Shown here piece after piece: positions 17,107-23,589 of a stretch of DNA of 48,297 nucleotides. Source of the DNA: a virus. Position 1 is the first letter of the stretch; every line of letters begins with the position of its first letter. The DNA lies in IMG/VR virus record IMGVR_UViG_3300045240_000064, positions 1 through 48,297 of that record. The stretch is one strand, 5' to 3'. The notes below the pieces were generated by a model. That model made no database searches. It saw only the letters and a list, made by a program, of their open reading frames with translations, and was not told the DNA's origin. The translations under genes were made by a program, and so were the position numbers.

Positions 17107-17336
17107 CCGCCGCTCTTGTCGGGGAGGGAGGGACGAGGCGGCGGAGGTAAGTCGCCCCAAACCAATTCGACTCCTGCCATGGTTCCGTCACTGGCGATGT
17201 CTACGATCGCCGTGACTTCGATTTGCCTCTTATAGGGCGGCGCGGTTCGCTCGGCCGGCGCGAAATAGTAGAGCGGACCGTCCTCAAGCTGGCAGGTGTA
17301 CCAAGCGGCGCGTTGTTCGAGCTTTTGTTTGGTCAT
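17103..17336 (-). CDS. Small hypothetical protein with PSLPDKS tail
   Basis: 77 residues: MTKQKLEQRAAWYTCQLEDG, a beta-rich middle (IEVTAIVDIASDGTMAGVEL) and a tail ending PRPSLPDKSGG. The tail is encoded by the 21-bp repeat shared with two neighbouring loci. Overlaps both adjacent genes by four bases. No family recognised. Confidence 0.6.
   Translation of the reverse strand: MTKQKLEQRAAWYTCQLEDGPLYYFAPAERTAPPYKRQIEVTAIVDIASDGTMAGVELVWGDLPPPPRPSLPDKSGG
17111..17132 (-). repeat. Start-linked direct repeat, copy 1
   Basis: On the minus strand this reads as a C-rich block followed by GACAAGAGCG, ending about five bases before the ATG at 17106. Copies 2 and 3 sit the same distance from the next two affected starts. 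Copies 1 and 2 also encode the tail PSLPDKS of the upstream gene. Confidence 0.75.
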
Positions 17337-17602
17337 GTGTCGCTCTTGTCGGGGAGGGAGGGGGGATCAAGGCGATCAAGTTCCGGCAAGATCCACAGGC
17401 GATCTTCATCACCCGTATAGGGACCATATTGCTCCTCTCGGATCTTTTGATGCACCAATCTGGCGAGCAAAAGTCCCCGTAACATGACCTCAAAATTAGG
17501 AGATCGGCCATACGCTGACTTGAATCTAATCAGGGCATAAGGCAGAGAGACGTCCAAGTCGCACAAATCGTGGATGATGCGTCCGCAGTCACGTTTTCTC
17601 AT
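17333..17602 (-). CDS. Small hypothetical protein with PSLPDKS tail
   Basis: Start at ATG 17602, overlapping the DUF551 gene stop; the longer frame upstream is a shadow. 89 residues: MRKRDCGRIIHDLCDLDVSL, ARLVHQKIREEQYGPYTGDE, then LDPPSLPDKSDT. The tail repeats that of the next gene although the bodies are unrelated. Confidence 0.6.
   Translation of the reverse strand: MRKRDCGRIIHDLCDLDVSLPYALIRFKSAYGRSPNFEVMLRGLLLARLVHQKIREEQYGPYTGDEDRLWILPELDRLDPPSLPDKSDT
17341..17362 (-). repeat. Start-linked direct repeat, copy 2
   Basis: Identical over 21-22 bases to copies 1 and 3; it precedes the ATG at 17336 by four bases and is followed on the plus strand by GGATCA as in copy 3. Confidence 0.75.
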
Positions 17603-17838
17603 CTGGCGCTCTCGGGGGGAGATGGGCGGGCGGGAAGTGGTTGCCAGTGCGTGGGGCGATAAAATGGGCCAAGCCACGTCGATCCTGAGCTACACCACGC
17701 CTCGTCAATCGAGTCCCAATAGCCTGTGAAGATAATGGGACCGTCAAGGCCGATTAAGCCATCAAACGGCTTCATTTCGCCGAACAGCAAAAGTGACCTA
17801 TCCTTCGGCGCGGTCTCGATCGGGTTCCAATCGGTCAT
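17599..17838 (-). CDS. DUF551 domain protein
   Basis: 79 residues. MTDWNPIETAPKDRSLLLFG opens the DUF551 pattern (W.PI.TAP.D), with TGYWDSIDEAWCSSGSTWLG and the closing THWQPLPARP. DUF551 proteins are very common in phage early regions; function unknown. Preceded by repeat copy 3. Confidence 0.85.
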   Translation of the reverse strand: MTDWNPIETAPKDRSLLLFGEMKPFDGLIGLDGPIIFTGYWDSIDEAWCSSGSTWLGPFYRPTHWQPLPARPSPPESAR

Positions 17839-17843
17839 GATAT

Positions 17844-17864
17844 GCTCTTGTCGGGGAGGGAGGG
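17844..17864 (-). repeat. Start-linked direct repeat, copy 3
   Basis: Same block as copies 1 and 2, five bases before the DUF551 start at 17838. Unlike the other copies it is intergenic, because the upstream gene stops at 17867. Confidence 0.75.
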
Positions 17865-17866
17865 GA

Positions 17867-18376
17867 TCATTGGTCGAGCACGACCTTGGCGAACCGAAGA
17901 CAACGCATCATCGTGCCTATTACGGGCTCAGCCGCCTTGAACCATTCTCCTTCGACGCGGAAGCGGTTAAGGAAGACATGAAGCCGCTTCTCGTCAGCCG
18001 GAGATCCACGCACGACCACGAAGGCATCGATCTTCATTGGTAGACCCGTCTTCAATGAGCTGATCCTGCCGCCCGGGGTGGTGGATCTCCCTATTTTGAT
18101 GCGGTCTCCGACCCTCAGGAAATAAACCCATTCGCCTTTGGGTGGCTTCTCCCGCACAAAAAGTGATGCCGCGCGCGGCTGACTCAGAGCTCCAGGGTCT
18201 TTTACGTATCGCCAATAGGCGTCTAAAAACTCTGGCGATCCATAGCCGCCAGGAAGCGCGACGCGAGCGTGTCCTTTGCGGCGAAAGTAGTGCCTAGGAT
18301 GCCCGTGTCGATCCACGTAGCTGTGGATGAATTTTAGCCTCCTGGCGGTGATGTCGTTGGTCTTAAGGCGGTTCAT
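17867..18376 (-). CDS. Fusion of integrase N-terminal DNA-binding domain to GIY-YIG-like (T5orf172/Mug113) nuclease
   Basis: 169 residues. Residues about 13-58 (RLKFIHSYVDRHGHPRHYFR, ALPGGYGSPEF, DAYW) match residues 4-46 of the integrase in this window (KLKYIHAYIDRHGHARHYFR, SLPGLPGSSEF, AAY) at roughly two thirds identity. Residues about 82-150 (WVYFLRVGDRIKIGRSTTPG, RISSLKTGLP, DEKRLHVFLNRFRVEGEWF) form a GIY-YIG-related T5orf172/Mug113 domain. The N-terminal domain in integrases binds arm sites, so this nuclease may bind the same DNA. A candidate attP lies directly upstream. Function inferred. Confidence 0.8.
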   Translation of the reverse strand: MNRLKTNDITARRLKFIHSYVDRHGHPRHYFRRKGHARVALPGGYGSPEFLDAYWRYVKDPGALSQPRAASLFVREKPPKGEWVYFLRVGDRIKIGRSTTPGGRISSLKTGLPMKIDAFVVVRGSPADEKRLHVFLNRFRVEGEWFKAAEPVIGTMMRCLRFAKVVLDQ

Positions 18377-18564
18377 TTTTTCCTCTGGTTCGAGAGCGTA
18401 ATTGGCTCACCCGATTTTCAACTGGCTCACCCGTAGAAAACATAATGCAATTACAATTGGTTACTATCATTGACACATGGGGGTCGAAGAACAAGGAGTT
18501 CTAAGGTTTCGTTGAAATATTTGCATAATTTTCAGGCTACCCGGTAGAAACCACTCACTGAGAT
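18377..18564. other. AT-rich intergenic region, candidate attP with arm-like repeats
   Basis: The only sizeable gap in the leftward operon. TGGCTCACCCG occurs at 18403-18413 and 18423-18433, exactly 20 bp apart, and a related GGCTACCCGGTAGAAAC lies at 18535-18551 (compare GGCTCACCCGTAGAAAAC at 18424). Between them is an AT-rich stretch. Direct repeats flanking an AT-rich core near an integrase gene suggest arm-type sites of an attachment site, or an operator. Core site not identified. Confidence 0.4.
18403..18433. repeat. Two 11-bp direct repeats, 20-bp period
   Basis: TGGCTCACCCG appears twice, spaced two helical turns apart, so a protein could bind both on one face. A degenerate third copy is at 18535-18551. 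Confidence 0.75.
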
Positions 18565-18861
18565 TCAAGGCTTTTTGGCGATAGTGTCTACCTTTGTCGG
18601 CCATAGACGCTGGGCTTCCTCAAGGATCGGGTTGATCCACTCATCTTCGTCTGTGACTGTATCGGTGGCGTTCAACATATCGCCGAGTTGCTCCATGAAG
18701 AACGTGGTTCGCCTTCCCACCATGTCCTCGCAACCTTCAAGACCGCCATCGCTGGTCTCGAATATCGAGGCGTAGTCGGAATGGACTTGTGCGAGGACAG
18801 TTGCCATATGGGCTATGGCCTTGCACTGATCCGATATCTGCTTGCGCCTTCTGTCGCTCAT
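18565..18861 (-). CDS. Helical hypothetical protein
   Basis: 98 residues: MSDRRRKQISDQCKAIAHMA, VHSDYASIFETSDGGLEGCE, acidic C-terminal half (ATDTVTDEDEWINPILEEAQ). Mostly helical, acidic; no family recognised. Start overlaps the stop of the zinc-ribbon gene upstream. Confidence 0.65.
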   Translation of the reverse strand: MSDRRRKQISDQCKAIAHMATVLAQVHSDYASIFETSDGGLEGCEDMVGRRTTFFMEQLGDMLNATDTVTDEDEWINPILEEAQRLWPTKVDTIAKKP

Positions 18862-19094
18862 TTACCGCTCCCGCTTGCTTCGGCCTCGCGCACGTCTGGC
18901 GGATATGCTTCATCGCGGGCGTCGTAATTGCAGTCATTGCATTCCCATCCCGTATCGAGTTCTCCACCGCATTCGGGGCACACATCGCGTCGCGCGTAAG
19001 ACCGGCGCAGCGGAGCCGATTTGATCGGAAACAGACCGGATGCCCGTCTTTCCTCGATGCGCTCAAGTTGCCGACGTGTTGGTTCAATGCTCAT
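18858..19094 (-). CDS. Zinc-ribbon protein
   Basis: 78 residues. Basic start (MSIEPTRRQLERIEERRASG) and a four-cysteine ribbon CPECGGELDTGWECNDCNYD at about residues 39-58, likely binding one zinc. Ends EASGSGK, the same tail as the next gene upstream (LSGSGK). Overlaps both neighbours. Confidence 0.7.
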   Translation of the reverse strand: MSIEPTRRQLERIEERRASGLFPIKSAPLRRSYARRDVCPECGGELDTGWECNDCNYDARDEAYPPDVREAEASGSGK

Positions 19095-19360
19095 TTACCG
19101 CTCCCGCTCAGCTTGCCGATTGCAGCGTCGATCATGCCTCTCCAAGCGGCGGCTAGATCGTCCTTATCGCCCAAATTCCAGCTTTGATGAGTATCGAAGC
19201 CGCACTGAAGCATCTCTTCTGTCGGCTCGCGCATGGCCTCGATGGCGGCTCTGGCAAGAGCGAAGTAGTGCGCCTTAGCATCGGTCTGTTGTCCGAGTCT
19301 CCAAGGCTCCGAAGCGTCAGCAATCGCCATCGCCACGCGCTCCTCAAATATTGAGCTCAT
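19091..19360 (-). CDS. Small early protein of the PTEEM family
   Basis: Start at ATG 19360, overlapping the integrase stop by four bases; the longer frame is integrase shadow. 89 residues: MSSIFEERVAMAIADASEPW, REPTEEMLQCGFDTHQ, AAAWRGMIDAAIGKLSGSGK. The PTEEM...W..MIDAAI pattern recurs in many phage early proteins and also, in part (PTEEM), at 21729-22256. Function unknown. Confidence 0.7.
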   Translation of the reverse strand: MSSIFEERVAMAIADASEPWRLGQQTDAKAHYFALARAAIEAMREPTEEMLQCGFDTHQSWNLGDKDDLAAAWRGMIDAAIGKLSGSGK

Positions 19361-20463
19361 TTCAATTTCCCTATAGCCGTCTCGCCAAGCCTGTCCTGGC
19401 TGGCGTCTCGTGTGTAGCGCTCGACCTCGCTCAATGAGGCGTGGCCGGTGATGGCGGCGATCTCGTGGGCGGTGCAACCGGCTTCGGCTAGACGGCGCGC
19501 AGCGGCCTTCCTGAGCCCGTGCGAGGCGCATTCCTTGGGAAGGCCGGCCCGACGCACCATCTTCGCGAACCACCCGCCATAGCCGTCCGTCGTAAACGGT
19601 CGGCCGTATTGCGTGGTTAGGATTGCGATATGCTCGCGGGGCGCAGCATCGAGCGCTGCGGCGAGGTTCGGGTGGATCGGGATGCGCAGGCGCTTGCCCG
19701 TTTTGGCCTGTTTAATTTGGATCGCGCCCCCGCTCAGCGCTAATTGCCGGCGGGGGCTAGTGTCAGAATTGGTCCTGGCGTTGGTGTCAGCTGGCATCAC
19801 CTCCTCTCGGGTCACGATGTCCCGCCACGTCATGCGGATAACGTCTGAGCGGCGCTGCCCAGTGTAGAGATGCAAGGCGAATGCTAGACGCGCCTTTGTG
19901 CCGATCGGCCAGTGTTGCTCAAATCGCTCGATCTCCTCATCCGTCCATGGGTGATAGCCGCCGCTCCGGATTCTGATGCGCTTAATTCCGGCAACAGGAT
20001 TGTCGTCGCGATAGCCTTCATCGACGGCAAACTCCATAAGGACGCGCAGGACAGCCAGGAAATTGTTAGCTCCGCTAGGTGTAGCCGCCTTTGAGGCAAA
20101 TAGCTTTTTCACGATATCGCGGCTCAAGTCCTTGACGAGCCGGTGCCCATGCTCTGCACGGAACGGATCGAGGATGCCGCGGTAAGCTCTCTGGGATGGA
20201 CGCTTGAGCCCCAGGAAACCCGCAGAGGCAAGATAGTCCGTCACGAGGGCCTCGATGCTGCCTCGGGGAGCGATCGGCCTCACCGCTCGTTTCTGTGGCT
20301 TCTGGATGCCATCGAGCGCTGCCTGATAGGCGGCCATGAACTCGCTAGAACCCGGCAAGCCCGGCAGCGAGACCTTCGGCGAGCCACGGCGGCGAAAATA
20401 GTGGCGCGCATGCCCGTGCCGGTCGATATAGGCGTGGATGTATTTTAGCTTGAAGCGGGTCAT
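19357..20463 (-). CDS. int: Tyrosine-recombinase integrase
   Basis: Start at ATG 20463, overlapping the excisionase-like stop; upstream frame is shadow. 368 residues: N-terminal arm-binding domain 1-50, core-binding domain about 65-155, catalytic domain 170-360. Catalytic set: R204 (TGQRRSD), K254 (AKTGK), H315 and R318 (SHGLRK), H341 (TGHAS), nucleophile Y350 (VERYT). A loop of about 25 residues (around 218-243) is inserted before the K strand. Catalyses integration into and excision from the host chromosome. Embedded within the leftward operon rather than at a genome end. Confidence 0.95.
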   Translation of the reverse strand: MTRFKLKYIHAYIDRHGHARHYFRRRGSPKVSLPGLPGSSEFMAAYQAALDGIQKPQKRAVRPIAPRGSIEALVTDYLASAGFLGLKRPSQRAYRGILDPFRAEHGHRLVKDLSRDIVKKLFASKAATPSGANNFLAVLRVLMEFAVDEGYRDDNPVAGIKRIRIRSGGYHPWTDEEIERFEQHWPIGTKARLAFALHLYTGQRRSDVIRMTWRDIVTREEVMPADTNARTNSDTSPRRQLALSGGAIQIKQAKTGKRLRIPIHPNLAAALDAAPREHIAILTTQYGRPFTTDGYGGWFAKMVRRAGLPKECASHGLRKAAARRLAEAGCTAHEIAAITGHASLSEVERYTRDASQDRLGETAIGKLK

Positions 20464-20696
20464 ATATCGCTCCACGAATTTGCTGAGACCGTATTCTGCC
20501 CCGTAAGCTTGTCGAATGCCAAGTCCAGCGCCCGGATGTCCCAAACCTTCCTCGAGCGGATATGCACGGGTTGCGGTAGCGATCCCTCGCGCACGAGCTC
20601 ATCGAACATCGTTACGCCGATACCGACGTAGCTCGCGGCTTCCTCGCGGTTGAGCGCGCGTCTAGGATCGACGACGACACGTTGCTGCGTGCTCAC
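20460..20696 (-). CDS. Excisionase-like winged-helix protein
   Basis: 78 residues: ALNREEAASYVGIGVTMFDE, LVREGSLPQPVHIRSRKVWD, the AlpA/Xis-type MerR-like fold. ATGA overlap with the integrase start gives coupled translation. Probably the recombination directionality factor, bending attP DNA; it could also regulate transcription. Confidence 0.75.
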   Translation of the reverse strand: MSTQQRVVVDPRRALNREEAASYVGIGVTMFDELVREGSLPQPVHIRSRKVWDIRALDLAFDKLTGQNTVSANSWSDI

Positions 20697-20935
20697 GTCC
20701 GCTCTCCCCGCTCAGGCGTGCGCGCGGCATCGGCCTTGGCTCGCTGGATTGCGCGATTAGTTATCGAAGCTCTCTCTCGGTTTAAGCGCTGCCATTCTGC
20801 CTTCGCCGCGTCTGCCCTATCTAAAATAGCCGTCTCTTCCGCGGTCAGATAATCGCGCCACGCCCATTTTGGTGATCGGCGCGCCCACGCCTTGATGACC
20901 GACTTCGGGATATGAAGAAGCTCGCGCGTGCTCAC
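20693..20935 (-). CDS. Small helical DNA-binding candidate
   Basis: GTG start at 20935, chosen because GTGA overlaps the previous stop; a longer ATG form from 20971 is possible. 80 residues: MSTRELLHIPKSVIKAWARR looks like a short helix-turn-helix, then acidic and basic helices (ETAILDRADAAKAEWQRLNR). No family assigned. Confidence 0.6.
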   Translation of the reverse strand: MSTRELLHIPKSVIKAWARRSPKWAWRDYLTAEETAILDRADAAKAEWQRLNRERASITNRAIQRAKADAARTPERGERT

Positions 20936-21138
20936 GAGGTCGCCCCAAGCCGCATCGGGCGTGCATTGCAAACATCACAGCGTCTCATGCATTCATCGCA
21001 CCCGTCCTCCGGATTGACGCAGGCATATTCCTCAAAGCAATTATAGACGTAGCCTTCGCCACCGCAGTTCCAACATTCATCATCGCTGGACATGTGGTCG
21101 TCGATCTGTTCGCGCTCAGCATCCGTCAGCTCACGCAT
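20932..21138 (-). CDS. Cysteine-rich zinc-binding small protein
   Basis: Start at ATG 21138 (MRELTDAEREQIDDHMSSDD), 8-base overlap with the upstream gene. 68 residues with CWNCGGEGYVYNC, ACVNPEDGCDECMRRC and CNARP: nine cysteines arranged like a double zinc ribbon of the DnaJ type. Probably a zinc-stabilised adaptor; function unknown. Confidence 0.65.
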   Translation of the reverse strand: MRELTDAEREQIDDHMSSDDECWNCGGEGYVYNCFEEYACVNPEDGCDECMRRCDVCNARPMRLGATS

Positions 21139-21541
21139 CTGCGTCTCCCTTGCGCGCGTGTAACTTGGCGTATTCCAGCCAATCGACTTCCTCGCATTTA
21201 TCCAAATATTCGGCCGGCTGTTGATCTTCTCCGTCACCGGCCTCGATTGCGTTCACTCTCCAGCCAGCTTTGAATGCGGCTTTGATCTTTGCCTCGCACT
21301 CCGCGAGCAGCGCTTCACGGGCGGAGGCGCGGGATTCGGCGGCGATCGTAAGTCTGCCGGCCTCCTCCGTTAGCGTGCGAGCGTAGTCCCGCTCCCGTTC
21401 CGCTTCCTTGAGGGCGGCGCGGAGCGGATCTATGTGCTCCCTGAGGATGATGTCGGCAATATGGATCGCCATTATGTCTGGTCGATCTCGTGCTTCCGCA
21501 ACGATTTGCGCCACCGCCTCCCGCTCTGTGCGCTCGGTCAT
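21131..21541 (-). CDS. Coiled-coil early protein
   Basis: 136 residues. MTERTEREAVAQIVAEARDR, then a long coil (LRAALKEAERERDYARTLTE) to about residue 95, and an acidic C-terminus. Similar helical proteins are frequent in early phage operons. ATGA overlap upstream. Confidence 0.65.
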   Translation of the reverse strand: MTERTEREAVAQIVAEARDRPDIMAIHIADIILREHIDPLRAALKEAERERDYARTLTEEAGRLTIAAESRASAREALLAECEAKIKAAFKAGWRVNAIEAGDGEDQQPAEYLDKCEEVDWLEYAKLHARKGDADA

Positions 21542-21732
21542 TTCGGCCTCGCGTAAGTCACGACGCGAATAAGCCCAAGCCCTCTAAGTATCGACGGAGG
21601 TGCATTCTGCTTTCCTTTCAGGCATTCGCTAACCATGCTTTTGCTCACTCCATTTTTGCGTGCCCAAGCCGATAGACCACCTGCCTCTAGGCATTGGGCG
21701 ATGAGTAGCCTTTTGAGTGATGCTTCGTTCAT
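21538..21732 (-). CDS. Small helix-turn-helix protein
   Basis: 64 residues. CLEAGGLSAWARKNGVSKSM followed by VSECLKGKQNAPPSILRGLG is a Cro/C1-type helix-turn-helix with a short beta end (IRVVTYARPK). Probably a DNA-binding regulator made early; target unknown. Overlaps both neighbours by four bases. Confidence 0.7.
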   Translation of the reverse strand: MNEASLKRLLIAQCLEAGGLSAWARKNGVSKSMVSECLKGKQNAPPSILRGLGLIRVVTYARPK

Positions 21733-22256
21733 TTCGGCCTCGCGGGGAGAGGGAGGGAGCGGATATTGGCTGCGTAATAGTCTGTGATTAATCCATCCTC
21801 GATGTTCTCACAGTATATTTGTTGGGCGTTGCCAACGCGATCTAATTCCGCTGCGCACGCCTCGCGCATCGCCGTTGCGCCAGCGTCCCATTCGTCAACA
21901 AGGCGGCTGTGGCGGTGAGCTAGGATGTGCTCGGCGACTATCTTCGCAATTGACTCCACCGTCTCGCCAGCGAGTGGGATCGAGATGCGGTGTGGGGTAT
22001 ATTCTGCGTCGGTCCAGGCGTCGAATGTCTCCCTCACCTGCGCGTCCGAGGGCGGGAGGGAGGAGGACGGAGCAGCGGCGAGCATGGCGCGATAAACATC
22101 ATTCGGCCAACCACTGGATTTACAACCAGCAAGACCCATCTCCTCAGTTGGCTCTTTCGGCACGAGCTGCCACCTCTCTCCCGTCCCGCCGTGGAGCTTG
22201 GCGGCGAGAAGGGCGGCGCGCATTCCTGTAATTTTCAGCTTCTCGGTGTCGGTCAT
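21729..22256 (-). CDS. Early protein with MTDTEKLK start and PTEEM segment
   Basis: Start at ATG 22256. 175 residues: MTDTEKLKITGMRAALLAAK, WQLVPKEPTEEMGLAG, DVYRAMLAAAP, then IAKIVAEHI and DEWDAGATAMREACAAEL. The first eight residues equal those of the next gene upstream although the rest differs. Ends SLPLPARPK. Built like a mosaic of small early-protein modules; no enzymatic motif seen. Confidence 0.65.
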   Translation of the reverse strand: MTDTEKLKITGMRAALLAAKLHGGTGERWQLVPKEPTEEMGLAGCKSSGWPNDVYRAMLAAAPSSSLPPSDAQVRETFDAWTDAEYTPHRISIPLAGETVESIAKIVAEHILAHRHSRLVDEWDAGATAMREACAAELDRVGNAQQIYCENIEDGLITDYYAANIRSLPLPARPK

Positions 22257-22519
22257 GAGGCGTTCACTTCTCTCCACAGAGCCGCAGCGGCAAGAGCAAC
22301 AGCGGCTCGTTCCGGTTTAAGCTTGACCACAAATATACGCTGGTAGGCTTCGCAGGCTGCCGTGACCTCGCCCGGCGCGCTCCGTGCCGCGTACACGAGG
22401 CGGGCGGCGTCGAGGAGGATGTCCATAGCGGCAGCGCGACTTGTCGTTCCGATGGGATAGTCAATTAGGTATGCCGTTATGGCGTCGATCGCCGCTTTCA
22501 GCTTCTCGGTGTCGGTCAT
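22253..22519 (-). CDS. Small helical early protein with MTDTEKLK start
   Basis: 88 residues: MTDTEKLKAAIDAITAYLID, then alanine-rich helices (AAAMDILLDAARLVYAARSA) and a final helix. No family recognised. The sequence around the start, TTTCAGCTTCTCGGTGTCGG on the plus strand, is repeated at the next gene's start. Confidence 0.65.
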   Translation of the reverse strand: MTDTEKLKAAIDAITAYLIDYPIGTTSRAAAMDILLDAARLVYAARSAPGEVTAACEAYQRIFVVKLKPERAAVALAAAALWREVNAS

Positions 22520-22791
22520 GGCGCTTCCGCCTCGTCTGATTTGTATTTCTGAAGCGCGAGATTGCTCAAAAGACCCTTATCCACAAACATCCGACACTTG
22601 CCGTTTTCGATGCCATCGCGCGGAATGAGCATGTGAAGAATGCTGTCCTTTTTGTTGCATTCATCGTAGTTTAGTATCAGGTGAGCGCTCCAGATGGGGC
22701 ATAGGGTGTCTGGCTCGCCATTGTGAAGGCAGCGCGAGCACCATTCTTCGTAGTAGATTTCGCCAGAGGTTCCATTTGGAAAATAACCCAT
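22516..22791 (-). CDS. Conserved phage Cys/His protein
   Basis: Start at ATG 22791. 91 residues: MGYFPNGTSGEIYYEEWCSR, CLHNGEPDTLCPIWSAHLIL, then MLIPRDGIENGKCRMFVDK. The CxxC...C..W.AH layout with a late Cys-x-Met-Phe recurs in many alphaproteobacterial phages, from memory. Possibly zinc-binding; function unknown. Confidence 0.75.
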   Translation of the reverse strand: MGYFPNGTSGEIYYEEWCSRCLHNGEPDTLCPIWSAHLILNYDECNKKDSILHMLIPRDGIENGKCRMFVDKGLLSNLALQKYKSDEAEAP

Positions 22792-22795
22792 CTCT

Positions 22796-23191
22796 TCACC
22801 TGTAAAGCTGTTTCGGCGGCAGCGCTTGCTTAGGCGCACGCTTGCTGCGGTCGAGCGTGCGCTGGGTGGGGCGGAATCCGGCCGACCGAATTGGGGCGGA
22901 TGGCGCGGGCTTGGCACCGACATGCGCTGCCTCAAGCCGCTTCGCGCGGGCAATGTCGGCCTGATCGACCTTCGTCTTACGCCCGTGGCAGCTATCATCG
23001 CCGGCCACACACAGCAGGCGGCAGTTATCGAATGTCGGCTCTCCGGTCATCCCGTCCGGGTCATCGTGGTCGAACGCGAACTGCCCGGGCTTGACCATGA
23101 CGCCGCAGCCCTCGCAGCGGATGATGCCGTCGCGCGTGGCGTGACGTAGGCGCGCGACCTTCACGGCTTTGGAGAATTCGCGGCGCATCAT
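22796..23191 (-). CDS. HNH nuclease
   Basis: 131 residues. CEGCGVMVKPGQFAFDHDDP (zinc Cys pair and first catalytic His), DNCRLLCVAGDDSCHGRKTK (Asn and last His) form an HNH/Cys-knot nuclease core. Sits right after the recombination genes like the NinG/Rap or HNH nucleases of other phages, suggesting a role in resolving recombination intermediates (inference). Basic C-terminal tail. Confidence 0.8.
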   Translation of the reverse strand: MMRREFSKAVKVARLRHATRDGIIRCEGCGVMVKPGQFAFDHDDPDGMTGEPTFDNCRLLCVAGDDSCHGRKTKVDQADIARAKRLEAAHVGAKPAPSAPIRSAGFRPTQRTLDRSKRAPKQALPPKQLYR

Positions 23192-23586
23192 GCGGCCTCT
23201 CGCGCGTCGTCAGCGAAATTGACGCCATTCTGCGCGCCCCAGGAAAATAGAAGCTCGATCATATCCGTCATCTCCTCTTTGGAGAGGTCGGAGGAACTCT
23301 GTCCGATCGGAATGAACCCGGTGCCGTCTAGCGAAGGAATGAAGCGCGTCTCGCGGCCTAGCGCATTGAGGAAGATGATCTTCCAGTCGTCGGGCGAGTA
23401 CTTACGACCAAAGTGTTCCTTCTGGATGGAGATATGAGTCAGCAAAACCCACATCAACGCGTTCTGCGGCAATGTCCGCTTAGATGCCTTGAATTCGACG
23501 CGCGTCCCCGGAGGAGCCTTGCCGATCCACGACGTGGCCTTGATACGGTCGTGCGGCCCGTGGAGGACGATGAGAGCGCGTCCCAT
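23188..23586 (-). CDS. ninB: NinB-like recombination protein
   Basis: 132 residues, matching the NinB/Orf family: GTRVEFKASKRTLPQNALMW, LLTHISIQKEHFGRKYSPDD, WKIIFLNALGRE, SLDGTGFIPIGQSSSDLSKE and EMTDMIELLFSWGAQNGV. In lambda, Orf (NinB) binds single-stranded DNA and helps load the recombinase in place of RecFOR. Context with exonuclease and annealase supports this. Confidence 0.9.
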   Translation of the reverse strand: MGRALIVLHGPHDRIKATSWIGKAPPGTRVEFKASKRTLPQNALMWVLLTHISIQKEHFGRKYSPDDWKIIFLNALGRETRFIPSLDGTGFIPIGQSSSDLSKEEMTDMIELLFSWGAQNGVNFADDAREAA

Positions 23587-23589
23587 GAC

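Noticed and set aside
22577-22585. Perfect DnaA box TTATCCACA
   Set aside because: A single copy inside a coding region; about this many are expected by chance in 48 kb, and there is no cluster.
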